NCBI RefSeq assembly: GCF_021398715.1
Contig: NZ_CP090347.1
Coordinates: 1,798,001-1,862,000 of the forward strand
Origin: Microbacterium binotii
GTDB lineage: Bacteria; Actinomycetota; Actinomycetes; Actinomycetales; Microbacteriaceae
Direction: 5' to 3'
Length of the DNA stretch: 64,000 bases
This document shows, piece by piece, positions 41,626-50,617 of the stretch; position 1 is the first letter of the stretch, and each line of letters starts with the position of its first letter. The notes under the pieces are model-generated. The model saw only the letters and a program-made list of their open reading frames with translations, did not search any database and had not been told where the DNA came from. The translations under genes and the position numbers were made by a program.

Positions 41626-42285
41626 TCACGCGCGTCCTTCGGCCGCGTGGACCTCTCTCACCACAGCGCTCAGCTCGGGAAGGTCGTCGAGCGCGTCCTG
41701 TTGCCGCTCGCCTAGCTGCTCACGAGCCCGAGCGAACAGATCCACGATCTCCCGTTCGAGTTGCGCCTCGGGCGTGAACTGCGCGTTCCGCGCATCGATG
41801 GTGAGACGCCGGACTCCGCTGCCCACGACTTCCAGCGTCACCTCGCCCGACGGACTGCGGAGCTGTACCGTCTCGCGCGCCGCCTCCATCACCGACTGCC
41901 GATAGGTATCGAGTTGCGCGAACGCCGTCAGCAGCGTCTCGAGTCGGCCCATCAGCTCATCGCGGTCGCTCGAGGGCTGCTGGAGCGGTGCGAAGCTCGG
42001 CGTCGCGTCGCTCGCGCGCTGCCACACCGCATCATCGGCACCGAGCTCGGTGGCGGTCTCGCCCCGTGCCGCACGGCTCGCCTGAACGAGCGTCAGCACG
42101 AGCGCGCCGGCATCGTCGGGCCGCACGCGCTGCCACCAGTTCTGCGCGAACCGCACGGCGTCGACCTTGCCGTCGCCATCGACCGACACTCGGATCGATC
42201 CGGACTCGTCGGTCTGCGTCCACACGTCCGGGTCGTCGCGGTAGATCTCACTGAGTCGCTGCTGGATGTCTGCCATCTCCGCCAT
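41626..42285 (-). CDS. YbaB/EbfC-like two-domain protein in the WXG cluster
   Basis: About 219 residues. Two tandem segments resemble YbaB-like folds: GSIRVSVDGDGKVDAVRFAQNW near residue 30 (split as GSIRVSVDGDGKV and DAVRFAQNW), and GEVTLEVVGSGVRRLTIDARN later. Such proteins are frequent in ESX-type loci and may act as chaperones. The ATG at 42285 is chosen: GGAG sits 6 nt upstream and the codon overlaps the TGA of the preceding WXG100 gene (TGATG). An upstream ATG at 42297 is possible but lies inside that gene. Confidence 0.75.
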   Translation of the reverse strand: MAEMADIQQRLSEIYRDDPDVWTQTDESGSIRVSVDGDGKVDAVRFAQNWWQRVRPDDAGALVLTLVQASRAARGETATELGADDAVWQRASDATPSFAPLQQPSSDRDELMGRLETLLTAFAQLDTYRQSVMEAARETVQLRSPSGEVTLEVVGSGVRRLTIDARNAQFTPEAQLEREIVDLFARAREQLGERQQDALDDLPELSAVVREVHAAEGRA

Positions 42286-42578
42286 CACTGGCTCCACAGC
42301 CGCTGTGTGGCGCGCTGCGCGTCGCTGAAGACCTCGTTCGACTCCTCGGTGCGCCGGCGGACGCGCTCGAGTTCGTCATGGAGCTGGGCCATGCTGGCGA
42401 TCCAGCGCTCCTGGGCGACCTTGTAGGCCTGGTGGGCGTCTCCGCTCCACTCGCCGCTGAGACGGTCGAGTTCCGCCTTCAACCCATCAAGGATGCGAGC
42501 GATCTCCGCACGCGCGCGCTCCATCTCCGCAACGAGCAGCTCGATACGCGAGCCGCCGACTCTGAGCTCACCTGTCAT
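42285..42578 (-). CDS. WXG100 family type VII secretion target
   Basis: A 97-residue protein of the ESAT-6-like size class. Two helices flank the turn LSGEWSGDAHQAY, which contains the exact W-x-G motif. The C-terminal helix ends TEESNEVFSDAQRATQRLW. The ATG at 42578 has GGGGGAG 4 nt upstream; a further in-frame ATG lies 6 codons earlier without a site. It heads a five-gene run with a YbaB-like protein, two further WXG-like proteins and a lipoprotein. No EccC-type ATPase or EccB/D/E membrane component is in the window, so the export machine would be elsewhere. Confidence 0.88.
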   Translation of the reverse strand: MTGELRVGGSRIELLVAEMERARAEIARILDGLKAELDRLSGEWSGDAHQAYKVAQERWIASMAQLHDELERVRRRTEESNEVFSDAQRATQRLWSQ

Positions 42579-42672
42579 GGCGCTCCCCCTTCGCACTCAG
42601 CCCGATGATGTCATGATCGGCGCGTGCGAATCCGGCTGTTGTCAGGATGTGGAGAAATGCGGTATCACCCTG

Positions 42673-42766
42673 GCGACGCGCGGAGGCCGCTCGCTCCGTG
42701 GGCCTCCCCCTTGCTACCCCACACGTCGCATCCGCGACGCGCGGGGCCCCTCGCTCGGTGGGCCCT
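42673..42766. repeat. duplicated hairpin unit running into the tRNA-Val 3' end
   Basis: Two imperfect copies, 42673-42707 and 42734-42766, share GCGACGCGCGG at one end and TCGCTC-GTGGGCC at the other. Each can form a hairpin (GGAGGCC with GGCCTCC; GGGCCC with GGGCCC). The right arm of the second copy is the tRNA acceptor 3' strand. They may be tandem terminators for tRNA-Val or a trace of a recombination event at the tRNA end. Confidence 0.55.
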
Positions 42767-42831
42767 GCCGGGATCGAACCGACGACATCCACGGTGTAAA
42801 CGTGGCGCTCTACCAGCTGAGCTAAAGGCCC
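42759..42831 (-). tRNA. tRNA-Val (anticodon TAC)
   Basis: A 73-nt cloverleaf on the minus strand. The acceptor 5' strand is GGGCCTT, paired with AGGGCCC before the discriminator A. The D arm is AGCTCAGCTGGTAGAGC. The anticodon loop contains TTTACAC with TAC. The T arm is GTCGGTTCGATCCCGGC-like with TTCGATC in the loop. CCA is not encoded. Confidence 0.95.
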
Positions 42832-42904
42832 TTCGTTGACAGTCTAGGCGGGGAAAGCCGCAGGCCCGATCCGCCATGTCACCCGGGGCCGTCTACACAC
42901 TCGC

Positions 42905-42910
42905 TAAGCT
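42905..42910 (+). promoter_or_regulatory. -10 box for a leaderless upstream ORF of aceE
   Basis: TAAGCT lies 5 nt before an ATG at 42916. Transcription starting at that A would make the 29-codon ORF leaderless and leave about 87 nt before aceE. The -35 region is not recognisable. Confidence 0.45.
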
Positions 42911-42915
42911 GGACG

Positions 42916-43005
42916 ATGGTGCATTTGTCCACTGCCGACAAGGCTCGCACCAACCCGATGGTTCCTTCCGGCAAGACCTGCCGTGTGATGAAAGGCGTCT
43001 CGTGA
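42916..43005 (+). CDS. 29-residue upstream ORF overlapping the aceE start
   Basis: The reading frame [15 protein letters not shown]... continues for 29 codons to [13 protein letters not shown] and stops at a TGA that overlaps the aceE GTG by 4 nt (GTGA). A -10-like TAAGCT 5 nt before its ATG suggests a leaderless transcript. AAAGG near its end is the aceE ribosome-binding site. The peptide contains one Cys, three Met and three Lys and is hydrophilic, with no signal. I infer a regulatory leader that couples its translation to aceE. It could also be chance, since conservation cannot be checked here. Confidence 0.45.
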   Translation: MVHLSTADKARTNPMVPSGKTCRVMKGVS

Positions 43006-45728
43006 CTGTCAACCAACAGGATCCGTACTCGCAGGGCCCCCTCGACAGCGATCCGGAAGAGACCGCGGAATGGCGCGAGTCGCTGGAGCAGCTCGTCCAG
43101 GCGAAGGGCCGCGGACGCGGTCGCGAGATCATGCTGAGCCTGCTTCAGGATTCGCGTGAGCTTCACCTCGGTGTGCCGATGGTTCCCACCACCGACTACA
43201 TCAACACGATCGCCCCCGAGAACGAGCCGGACTTCCCCGGCGACGAGGAGATCGAGCGCCGCTACCGCGCATGGATCCGGTGGAACGCGGCCATGACCGT
43301 CCACCGTGCGCAGCGCCCGGGCATCGGCGTCGGCGGTCACATCTCGACCTACGCATCCTCTGCCGCGCTCTACGAGGTCGGCTTCAACCACTTCTTCCGC
43401 GGTCTCGACGACCCCAACGGCGGCGACCAGGTCTTCTTCCAGGGCCACGCCTCGCCCGGCATGTACGCGCGGTCCTTCCTCGAGGGTCGCCTGAGCGAGC
43501 AGCAGCTCGACGGCTTCCGTCAGGAGAAGTCGGCGGCGCCGCTCGGACTTCCTTCGTACCCGCACCCGCGTCTGCTGCCCGAGTACTGGCAGTTCCCCAC
43601 CGTCTCGATGGGTCTCGGACCCGTCAACGCCATCTACCAGGCGATGACGAACAAGTACCTCACCAACCGCGGCATGAAGGACCTGTCCGACTCGCACGTC
43701 TGGGCGTTCCTCGGCGACGGGGAGATGGATGAGGTCGAGAGCCGCGGTCAGCTCCAAGTCGCTGCGAACGAGGGTCTGGACAACCTGACCTTCGTCGTCA
43801 ACTGCAACCTGCAGCGCCTCGACGGCCCCGTCCGCGGCAACGGCAAGATCATCCAGGAGCTGGAGAGCTTCTTCCGCGGCGCGGGCTGGAACGTCATCAA
43901 GGTCATCTGGGGCCGCGAGTGGGACTCGCTGCTCGCGAACGACGACCAGGGCGCTCTGCTCAACCTGATGAACGTCACGCCCGACGGCGACTTCCAGACG
44001 TACAAGGCCGAGAACGGCGCGTACATCCGCGAGAATTTCTTCGGTCGCGACGAGCGCGCCGCCGCTCTCGTCAAGGACTACACCGATGACCAGATCTGGA
44101 ACCTGAAGCGCGGCGGCCACGACTACCGCAAGGTCTACGCGGCGTTCAAGGCGGCCGTCGAGCACAAGGGCCAGCCGACCGTCATCCTCGCGCACACCAT
44201 CAAGGGCTACGGCCTGGGTCCGCACTTCGAGGGCCGCAACGCGACCCACCAGATGAAGAAGATGACCCTCGACGACCTCAAGCACTTCCGCGACGCGATG
44301 CACATCCCGGTCTCGGACGCGCAGCTCGAGGAGAACCCGTACCAGCCTCCCTACTACAACCCCGGAGCACAGGACGAGACGATCCAGTACATGGTGGAGC
44401 GTCGCCGCAAGCTCGGCGGCTTCCTGCCCGAGCGCCGCACGACGCACGTCGGCCTCGAGCTACCGGACGACAAGGCCTACGCGCTGCCGAAGAAGGGCTC
44501 GGGAACGCAGGAGATCGCCACGACCATGGCGTTCGTCCGGCTCCTGAAGGACCTGCTGCGCGTCAAGGGCTTCGGTGAGCGGATCGTTCCGATCATCCCG
44601 GATGAGGCGCGCACGTTCGGTATGGACGCATACTTCCCGACCGCGAAGATCTACAACCCGAACGGCCAGAACTACACCTCTGTCGACCGCGAGCTGCTTC
44701 TGGCGTACAAGGAGAGCCCGCAGGGTCAGATCATGCACGTCGGCATCAACGAGGCCGGCGCGGTGGCGGCGTTCACCGCGACGAGCACCTCGTATGCGAC
44801 GCACGGTCAGCCGCTCATCCCGGTCTACATCTTCTATTCGATGTTCGGCTTCCAGCGCACCGGTGACGCCCAGTGGGCCGTCGGCGACCAGATGGGCCGC
44901 GGCTTCATCATCGGCGCCACCGCCGGTCGCACGACGCTGACGGGTGAGGGCCTGCAGCACGCCGACGGGCACTCGCACCTGCTCGCCTCGACCAACCCGG
45001 CGACCGTCGCGTACGACCCGGCATACGGGTACGAGATCGCCCACATCGTGCGCTCGGGCATCGACCGCATGTACGGCGGCAACCACCCCGACCCGAACGT
45101 CATGTACTACATCACGGTCTACAACGAGCCGATCGTGCAGCCGGCTGAGCCCGAGGGTGTCGACGTCGACGGCATCGTTCGCGGCATCCACCGCATCTCG
45201 GAGGGCTCCGGCGACGGACACCGCGCGCAGATCCTCGCCTCCGGCGTGGGTGTGCCGTGGGCGCTCGAGGCGCAGAAGCTGCTGAGCGAGGACTGGGGCG
45301 TGAGCGCCGACGTGTGGTCGGTGACCTCCTGGTCCGAGCTTCGCAACGACGGGCTCGCCGCCGAGGAGCACAACTTCCTCCACCCGGAGGCGGAGCCGCG
45401 CACCGCGTACCTGACCGAGAAGCTGCGCGACGCGCAGGGCCCGGTGGTGGGTGTCAGCGACTTCATGCACGCGGTGCAGGACCAGATCCGTCAGTGGGTG
45501 CCCGGGCGCTACCTGACCCTGGGCGCCGACGGCTTCGGCTTCTCGGACACCCGCGCCGCTGCACGTCGCTTCTTCAAGATCGATGGCCCCTCGATCGTCG
45601 TGCGCACCCTGCAGGGCCTGGTGGATGAGGGTCGCCTCGACCGTTCCGTCATCGGTCAGGCGATCGAGAAGTACCGTCTGCACGACGTGAACGCCGGAAC
45701 CTCCGGCAACGCCGGCGGCGAGAGCTGA
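43002..45728 (+). CDS. aceE: pyruvate dehydrogenase E1 component, homodimeric type
   Basis: A 908-residue thiamine-diphosphate enzyme that decarboxylates pyruvate and passes the acetyl group to a lipoyl E2. The ThDP and Mg site is [14 protein letters not shown] with [14 protein letters not shown]. Other hallmarks are [42 protein letters not shown], and the transketolase-like core [18 protein letters not shown]. The GTG at 43002, with AAAGG 8 nt upstream, gives the normal N-terminus. The frame stays open upstream, but that sequence is not AceE-like. The downstream fasR starts only 2 nt after its stop, linking acetyl-CoA production to fatty acid synthesis. Confidence 0.96.
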   Translation: MTVNQQDPYSQGPLDSDPEETAEWRESLEQLVQAKGRGRGREIMLSLLQDSRELHLGVPMVPTTDYINTIAPENEPDFPGDEEIERRYRAWIRWNAAMTVHRAQRPGIGVGGHISTYASSAALYEVGFNHFFRGLDDPNGGDQVFFQGHASPGMYARSFLEGRLSEQQLDGFRQEKSAAPLGLPSYPHPRLLPEYWQFPTVSMGLGPVNAIYQAMTNKYLTNRGMKDLSDSHVWAFLGDGEMDEVESRGQLQVAANEGLDNLTFVVNCNLQRLDGPVRGNGKIIQELESFFRGAGWNVIKVIWGREWDSLLANDDQGALLNLMNVTPDGDFQTYKAENGAYIRENFFGRDERAAALVKDYTDDQIWNLKRGGHDYRKVYAAFKAAVEHKGQPTVILAHTIKGYGLGPHFEGRNATHQMKKMTLDDLKHFRDAMHIPVSDAQLEENPYQPPYYNPGAQDETIQYMVERRRKLGGFLPERRTTHVGLELPDDKAYALPKKGSGTQEIATTMAFVRLLKDLLRVKGFGERIVPIIPDEARTFGMDAYFPTAKIYNPNGQNYTSVDRELLLAYKESPQGQIMHVGINEAGAVAAFTATSTSYATHGQPLIPVYIFYSMFGFQRTGDAQWAVGDQMGRGFIIGATAGRTTLTGEGLQHADGHSHLLASTNPATVAYDPAYGYEIAHIVRSGIDRMYGGNHPDPNVMYYITVYNEPIVQPAEPEGVDVDGIVRGIHRISEGSGDGHRAQILASGVGVPWALEAQKLLSEDWGVSADVWSVTSWSELRNDGLAAEEHNFLHPEAEPRTAYLTEKLRDAQGPVVGVSDFMHAVQDQIRQWVPGRYLTLGADGFGFSDTRAAARRFFKIDGPSIVVRTLQGLVDEGRLDRSVIGQAIEKYRLHDVNAGTSGNAGGES

Positions 45729-45730
45729 GA

Positions 45731-46954
45731 ATGAGCCGATCCCCGGAGTCGTCGTCGGACAAGACGGAGACACTCGCCTGGTTGCGACGCATCTCCGGGG
45801 ATCTGGCCACGGTCACTCTCAAGCGCCTCGAGGACACGCTCCCCTGGTACGCCGACATGCCGCCGGCCAGGCGCTCCTCGGTGGGTCTCGTGGCCCAGGC
45901 GGGCATCACTTCCTTCATCCAGTGGTACGACGATCCGACGGCGACGCCGTGGATCGCGGCGGACATCTTCGCTGCGGCTCCCCGCGAGCTGCTGCGCTCC
46001 GTGAGCCTGCAGCAGACGCTGCAGCTCATCCGCGTCACCGTCGAGGTCACCGAGGAGCGCGTCGCGGGCCGCGGTGAGGATCTGCGCGAGGCGATCCTGC
46101 TCTACTCCCGCGAGCTCGCCTTCACCGCGGCCGACGTCTACGCGCGCGCCGCCGAGGCCCGCGGACTCTGGGATGCACGGCTCGAGGCTCTGGTGGTCGA
46201 TTCGATCCTCACGGGCGAAGCAGACGAAGAGCTCCCGAGCCGCATCGCCGCTCTGGGATGGCACGGTCACGGCGAGGTCTCCGTCCTCGTCGGCACGACC
46301 CCGCCGCAGTTCGATGTCGACCAGCTGCGGCGCATGGCCCGCAAGCTCGGCGTCGATGTCCTCGTGGGCGTGCAGGGATCCCGTCTCGTGCTCGTGATCG
46401 GACGCACCGACGCAGACCACCGCGCCGGCGGAGACGAGCAGTCCGAACTGCCCTTCCCCGAGATCGCGCGGCGCCTCGAACCCGGCTTCGGAACCGGCCA
46501 CCTCGTTCTCGGCCCCACCGTTCCCGCCCTCGTCGACGCGGGTCAGAGCGCCCGCGCCGCCCTCGCCGGCTTCGCGGTGGCTCGTGCCTGGCGCAACGCG
46601 CCCCGCCCCGTCGAAGCCGACGACCTGCTTCCCGAGCGCGCGCTCGCGGGCGATCCGCTCGCCAAGCACACCCTTGTCGAGCGCATCTACCGACCCCTCA
46701 AAGCGCACAGCTCCGACCTCGTCACGACGCTGTGGAGCTACCTCGACAACGGTCGCTCGCTCGAAGCCACGGCGCGCGAGCTCTTCGTGCATCCCAACAC
46801 CGTCCGGTACCGGCTGAAGCGCGTGTCCGACGTGATCGGCTGGGATGCGACGGGGCCGCGGGAAGCGCTGATCCTCCAGACCGCGCTCGTTCTGGGCGCC
46901 ATCGGAACGGACAACACGCGTCGCCGCGCGGCCGGGACACGCCGACCGCGCTGA
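45731..46954 (+). CDS. fasR: PucR-type transcription regulator, FasR-like activator of fatty acid genes
   Basis: A 407-residue regulator. The C-terminus is the PucR helix-turn-helix: LVTTLWSYLDNGRSLEATAREL, split as LVTTLWSYLDNG and RSLEATAREL, then FVHPNTVRYRLKRVSDVIGWD. The N-terminal two thirds have LATVTLKRLEDTLPWYADMP and QLIRVTVEVTEERVAGRGED, and match the protein found directly before fabD in Streptomyces (FasR), which activates the fabDHPF operon. It starts 2 nt after aceE, so it is probably co-transcribed with it. A palindromic region upstream of fabD is the likely operator. Confidence 0.88.
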   Translation: MSRSPESSSDKTETLAWLRRISGDLATVTLKRLEDTLPWYADMPPARRSSVGLVAQAGITSFIQWYDDPTATPWIAADIFAAAPRELLRSVSLQQTLQLIRVTVEVTEERVAGRGEDLREAILLYSRELAFTAADVYARAAEARGLWDARLEALVVDSILTGEADEELPSRIAALGWHGHGEVSVLVGTTPPQFDVDQLRRMARKLGVDVLVGVQGSRLVLVIGRTDADHRAGGDEQSELPFPEIARRLEPGFGTGHLVLGPTVPALVDAGQSARAALAGFAVARAWRNAPRPVEADDLLPERALAGDPLAKHTLVERIYRPLKAHSSDLVTTLWSYLDNGRSLEATARELFVHPNTVRYRLKRVSDVIGWDATGPREALILQTALVLGAIGTDNTRRRAAGTRRPR

Positions 46955-46960
46955 TAATTG

Positions 46961-46992
46961 GCGGGTATCTGCAAAGGAACCCGCGTTTCTTG
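46961..46992. promoter_or_regulatory. palindromic candidate operator between fasR and fabD
   Basis: Two inverted pairs overlap: GCGGGT (46961) with ACCCGC (46979), and CAAAGGAAC (46972) with GTTTCTTG (46985). They lie 48-79 nt before the fabD start in the only gap of the fab cluster that is long enough for a promoter. Binding of FasR here is inferred from position. Confidence 0.4.
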
Positions 46993-47039
46993 TCGCATGA
47001 CATCCATACCCCGGTCGGGGAGATTGGCAGGATAGAACG

Positions 47040-47960
47040 GTGATCATCGGTCTTTTCCCCGGGCAGGGTTCCCAAACGCCCGGGTTCCTCTCGCCGTGGC
47101 TGGAGCTGGACGGCGTTGCCGCCCGGCTCGACGAGCTTTCCGAGGCGGCACAGGTCGACCTCGCCGCAGCGGGCACGGAGTGGGATGCCGATGCGATCCG
47201 CGACACGAAGGTGGCGCAGCCGCTCATCGTCGCCGCGAGCCTCATCTCGTGGCACGCACTCGTCGCGCGCGCGGCCGGTGTTCCCACCGGCGTCGCCGGA
47301 CACTCGGTCGGCGAGGTGGCGGCCCTGGCCGCGTCCGGCGTGATCGACGACGTGTCCGCGCTTCGTCTGGTCGGTGTGCGCGGGCGCGCCATGGCGGATG
47401 CGGCCGCGCAGGCCGAAACGGGCATGAGTGCCGTCCTCGGCGGCGACGAGGAAGCCGTCCTCGCCCGCCTGGCCGAGCTGGACCTCACCCCCGCCAACTA
47501 CAACGGCGGGGGCCAGATCGTCGCCGCCGGCGCCAGCGGAGCCCTCGCCGAGCTCGCCGCGGAAGCCCCGCGCGGCACGCGCGTCATTCCGCTGCAGGTC
47601 GCCGGAGCGTTCCACACGCGCTACATGCAGCCCGCCGTCGAGGCGCTCGCGGCCGCGGCTGCGGAGCTCACCGCATCCGACCCGACGCTCACCCTCTGGA
47701 CGAACAAGGACGGCTCCCAGGTCGCCGAGGGCGCGCGCGCGCTGGACCTGCTCGTGGGCCAGGTCGCCTCGCCCGTGCGCTGGGACCTGGACATGGCGGC
47801 CTTCGCCGAGGCGGGTGTCACCGGCCTCATCGAGTTCGCGCCCGCGGGCACCCTCACGGGCCTCGCCAAGCGCGGGCTGCGCGGCGTTCCCGCCGTCGCC
47901 GTCAAGACCCCGGACGACCTGGATGCGGCCGTCGCACTGCTCTCGGAGGAGAACGCATGA
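47040..47960 (+). CDS. fabD: malonyl-CoA:ACP transacylase
   Basis: A 306-residue transferase that loads malonyl groups onto acyl carrier protein. It has GLFPGQGSQTPGF at the start, the nucleophile Ser89 in GHSVGEVAALAASG, VRGRAMADAA with the carboxylate-binding Arg, and the catalytic His in VAGAFHTRYM. The GTG start at 47040 overlaps AT-richer promoter-like sequence (GATAGAAC) and has only a weak binding site. Its TGA overlaps the fabH ATG by 4 nt. Confidence 0.95.
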   Translation: MIIGLFPGQGSQTPGFLSPWLELDGVAARLDELSEAAQVDLAAAGTEWDADAIRDTKVAQPLIVAASLISWHALVARAAGVPTGVAGHSVGEVAALAASGVIDDVSALRLVGVRGRAMADAAAQAETGMSAVLGGDEEAVLARLAELDLTPANYNGGGQIVAAGASGALAELAAEAPRGTRVIPLQVAGAFHTRYMQPAVEALAAAAAELTASDPTLTLWTNKDGSQVAEGARALDLLVGQVASPVRWDLDMAAFAEAGVTGLIEFAPAGTLTGLAKRGLRGVPAVAVKTPDDLDAAVALLSEENA

Positions 47961-48961
47961 CCGCCCCCACTCTGCGCCAGACCACGGGTCCGCAGTACAC
48001 GCGAATCCTCTCCTACGGTGCCGCACGCGGCGAGAACGCCGTTCCCAACGACGACCTCATCGAGCCGATCAACTCGAGCGACGAGTGGATCCGCCAGCGC
48101 ACCGGCATCGTCACGCGCGTGCGCGCCGACGCGACCACCAGTGCCACCGACCTCGCGACGATCGCCGCGAAGGAGGCGGTCGAGCGCTCCGGTGTCTCAC
48201 CCGAGCTGATCGATCTCGTCATCGTCGCAACGATCAGCAACGTCCGCCAGACACCCTCGATGTCTGCCGTCGTCGCCGACCGGATCGGGGCGAACCCCGC
48301 CGCGGCCTACGACTCGAACGCCGCGTGCGCGGGCTTCACCTACGGTGTCGCCCAGGCCGATGCGCTCATCCGCGCCGGCGTCGCGCACTACGCCGTCGTG
48401 ATCGGCGCGGAGAAGCTCTCCGACGTCGTCGATCCCACCGACCGGACGATCTCGTTCCTGCTCGGTGACGGCGCCGGCGCCGTCGTGATCGGCCCGAGCG
48501 AGACCCCGGCCATCGGCCCGACCATCTGGGGGTCCGACGGGTCCAAGGCGGATGCGGTGGGCATGGATGCCACGCTCGTCGAGTTCCGCGACGGCACCTC
48601 CCCCTGGCCCACTCTCCGCCAGGAGGGCCCGACCGTGTTCCGGTGGGCCGTGTGGGAGATGGTGAAGGTCGCTCGTCAGGCCCTTGAGGAAGCCGGCGTC
48701 ACCGCGTCCGACCTCGCCGCCTTCGTACCCCACCAGGCCAACATGCGGATCATCGACGAGTTCGCCAAGCAGCTGGGCCTGCCCGACACGGTCCTCATCG
48801 GTCGCGACATCGAGACCACGGGCAACACCTCCGCAGCCTCCGTTCCCCTCGCCACCCACCGCCTGCTCGAAGAGCACCCCGAACTCAGCGGCGGCCTCGC
48901 GCTCCAGATCGGCTTCGGTGCCGGTCTCGTGTTCGGCGCACAGGTCGTCGTGCTCCCGTGA
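47957..48961 (+). CDS. fabH: beta-ketoacyl-ACP synthase III
   Basis: A 334-residue enzyme that starts fatty acid synthesis by condensing an acyl-CoA with malonyl-ACP. The catalytic triad is visible: Cys124 in SNAACAGFTYG, His in FVPHQANMRII, and Asn in TTGNTSAASVPLA. The RQRTGIVTR and LLGDGAGAVVIG motifs are also typical. In this bacterial group branched primers such as isobutyryl- and 2-methylbutyryl-CoA are usual. The ATG overlaps the fabD stop (ATGA), so translation is coupled. Confidence 0.95.
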   Translation: MTAPTLRQTTGPQYTRILSYGAARGENAVPNDDLIEPINSSDEWIRQRTGIVTRVRADATTSATDLATIAAKEAVERSGVSPELIDLVIVATISNVRQTPSMSAVVADRIGANPAAAYDSNAACAGFTYGVAQADALIRAGVAHYAVVIGAEKLSDVVDPTDRTISFLLGDGAGAVVIGPSETPAIGPTIWGSDGSKADAVGMDATLVEFRDGTSPWPTLRQEGPTVFRWAVWEMVKVARQALEEAGVTASDLAAFVPHQANMRIIDEFAKQLGLPDTVLIGRDIETTGNTSAASVPLATHRLLEEHPELSGGLALQIGFGAGLVFGAQVVVLP

Positions 48962-48979
48962 GCCGAGACTCCGCGCCTC

Positions 48980-48985
48980 TAGACT
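48980..48985 (+). promoter_or_regulatory. -10 box before acpP
   Basis: TAGACT lies 19 nt after the fabH stop and would start transcription about 38 nt before acpP. An own promoter would fit the high demand for acyl carrier protein. No clear -35 is visible. Confidence 0.35.
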
Positions 48986-49029
48986 GATTCGCGGTCAACG
49001 CCCCCAGCCATATCGAACAAGGAGACATC

Positions 49030-49278
49030 ATGGCTTTCACCACTGACGAGGTCCTCGCCGGACTCGCCGAGCTCATCACCGACGAGACCGGGATCTCGGC
49101 CGACGAGGTCGCGCTCGAGAAGTCCTTCACCGACGACCTCGACATCGACTCGATCTCGATGATGACGATCGTCGTCAACGCCGAGGAGAAGTTCGGCGTC
49201 ACCATCCCCGACGACGAGGTCAAGAACCTCAAGACCGTCGGCGACGCCGTCACCTACATCACCTCGAACCAGGCGTGA
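49030..49278 (+). CDS. acpP: acyl carrier protein
   Basis: An 82-residue acidic four-helix carrier protein. The phosphopantetheine attachment Ser41 lies in DDLDIDSISMM; the usual DSL motif is DSI here. The rest (EEKFGVTIPDDEVKNLKTVGDAVTYI) is standard. AAGGAG lies 7 nt before the ATG. It carries the growing acyl chain between FabD, FabH and FabF, whose genes surround it. Confidence 0.96.
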   Translation: MAFTTDEVLAGLAELITDETGISADEVALEKSFTDDLDIDSISMMTIVVNAEEKFGVTIPDDEVKNLKTVGDAVTYITSNQA

Positions 49279-49333
49279 CCCCCTGCGGTGGGGGCGCTGA
49301 GCCCCCACCGCCACCCCGACTCGGAGACCGAAC

Positions 49334-50572
49334 ATGAGCACCGCCCGCATCGTCGTCACCGGCATCGGAGCCTCCTCCCCCCTCGGAGGAACGGCACCCG
49401 AGAGCTGGTCCGCCCTGCTGAACGGAGAGTCCGGCACCCGCACTCTCGAGCACGACTGGGTGGAGCAGTACTCCCTCCCGGTGACGTTCGCCGCCGAGGC
49501 GAAGGTCCGCCCGGAGGAGGTGCTGGAGCGACCGATCGCCAAGCGTCTCGACCCGTCCTCTCAGTTCGCCCTCATCGCGGCCAAGGAAGCCTGGGCGGAC
49601 GCCGGTGCGCCGGATGTCGCCCCTGAACGTCTGGGCGTCGACTTCGCCACCGGAATCGGCGGCGTGTGGACCCTCTTGGACGCGTGGGACACCCTGCGGG
49701 AGAAGGGCCCCCGGCGCGTCATGCCCATGACCGTTCCGATGCTCATGCCCAACGCGGCGGCCGGTAACCTGTCGCTGCACTTCGGTGCCCGTGCGTTCGC
49801 ACGCACCGTCGCGAGTGCGTGCGCCTCCAGCACGGAATCGATCGTCAACGCGATCGAGCACCTGCGCGACGGCCTCGCCGACGTCATCATCGCGGGGGGA
49901 ACGGAATCGGCCATCCACCCGATCACGATCGCGTCGTTCGCCTCCATGCAGGCGCTCTCCAAGCGCAACGACGACCCGGCCACCGCATCGCGCCCGACCA
50001 GCATCGACCGCGACGGGTTCGTCATGGGCGAAGGCGCCGCGGCGCTCATCCTCGAGACCGAGGAGCACGCTCGCGCGCGCGGCGCGAAGATCTACGCGTA
50101 CGTCGCCGGCGGCGGTGTCACGGCCGACTCGTATCACATCACCGCCAATGACCCCGAGGGCGCGGGCGCCGCGCGAGCGGTGGGGCTCGCGCTCGCCATG
50201 GCCGATGCCTCCGTGGACGACGTGACGCACATCAACGCGCACGCCACCTCGACGCCCGTCGGTGACCCCAATGAGTACACCGCTCTCAAGGCCGTCTTCG
50301 GCGATCGCATCGACGACATCCCCGTGTCGGCGACGAAGGCTTCGACGGGCCATCTTCTCGGCGGCACCGGCGCTCTCGAGGCGATCTTCACGATCCTCGC
50401 GATCAGCGAGCGACAGGCGCCGCCGACGATCAACATCACCGAGCAGGACCCGGCCGTGCCGTTCCGCGTGTCCGGCTCGGTGCAATCGCTGGGCGCCGGC
50501 GACCAGCTCGCGATCAGCAACTCGTTCGGCTTCGGGGGACACAACGCCGTGGTCGCGTTCTCGAACGTCTGA
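49334..50572 (+). CDS. fabF: beta-ketoacyl-ACP synthase II
   Basis: A 412-residue elongating condensing enzyme. The catalytic residues are Cys163 in ASACASSTESI, a His in NAHATSTPVGD, and a His in KASTGHLLGGTG. The C-terminal NSFGFGGHNAVVAF is the usual glycine-rich segment. It begins 55 nt after acpP and ends the fab cluster; a perfect palindrome just after its stop is the terminator. Reductase and dehydratase genes are not in this window. Confidence 0.95.
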   Translation: MSTARIVVTGIGASSPLGGTAPESWSALLNGESGTRTLEHDWVEQYSLPVTFAAEAKVRPEEVLERPIAKRLDPSSQFALIAAKEAWADAGAPDVAPERLGVDFATGIGGVWTLLDAWDTLREKGPRRVMPMTVPMLMPNAAAGNLSLHFGARAFARTVASACASSTESIVNAIEHLRDGLADVIIAGGTESAIHPITIASFASMQALSKRNDDPATASRPTSIDRDGFVMGEGAAALILETEEHARARGAKIYAYVAGGGVTADSYHITANDPEGAGAARAVGLALAMADASVDDVTHINAHATSTPVGDPNEYTALKAVFGDRIDDIPVSATKASTGHLLGGTGALEAIFTILAISERQAPPTINITEQDPAVPFRVSGSVQSLGAGDQLAISNSFGFGGHNAVVAFSNV

Positions 50573-50585
50573 GCCGTCACGCCGA

Positions 50586-50617
50586 AAGGCCCGGAGAGCG
50601 ATCGCTCTCCGGGCCTT
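50586..50617. terminator. perfect 32-nt palindrome after fabF
   Basis: A fully self-complementary run with 15-bp arms and a central AT pair, starting 13 nt after the fabF stop. It is GC-rich, without a T-run, as is common for terminators of high-GC actinobacteria. It probably ends the aceE-fasR-fab transcript and can also act on the facing gene. Confidence 0.88.

Noticed and set aside
42876-43001. Upstream in-frame extension of aceE
   Set aside because: The sequence is unlike AceE N-termini, and AAAGG is well placed for the GTG at 43002; another frame there holds the small ORF.
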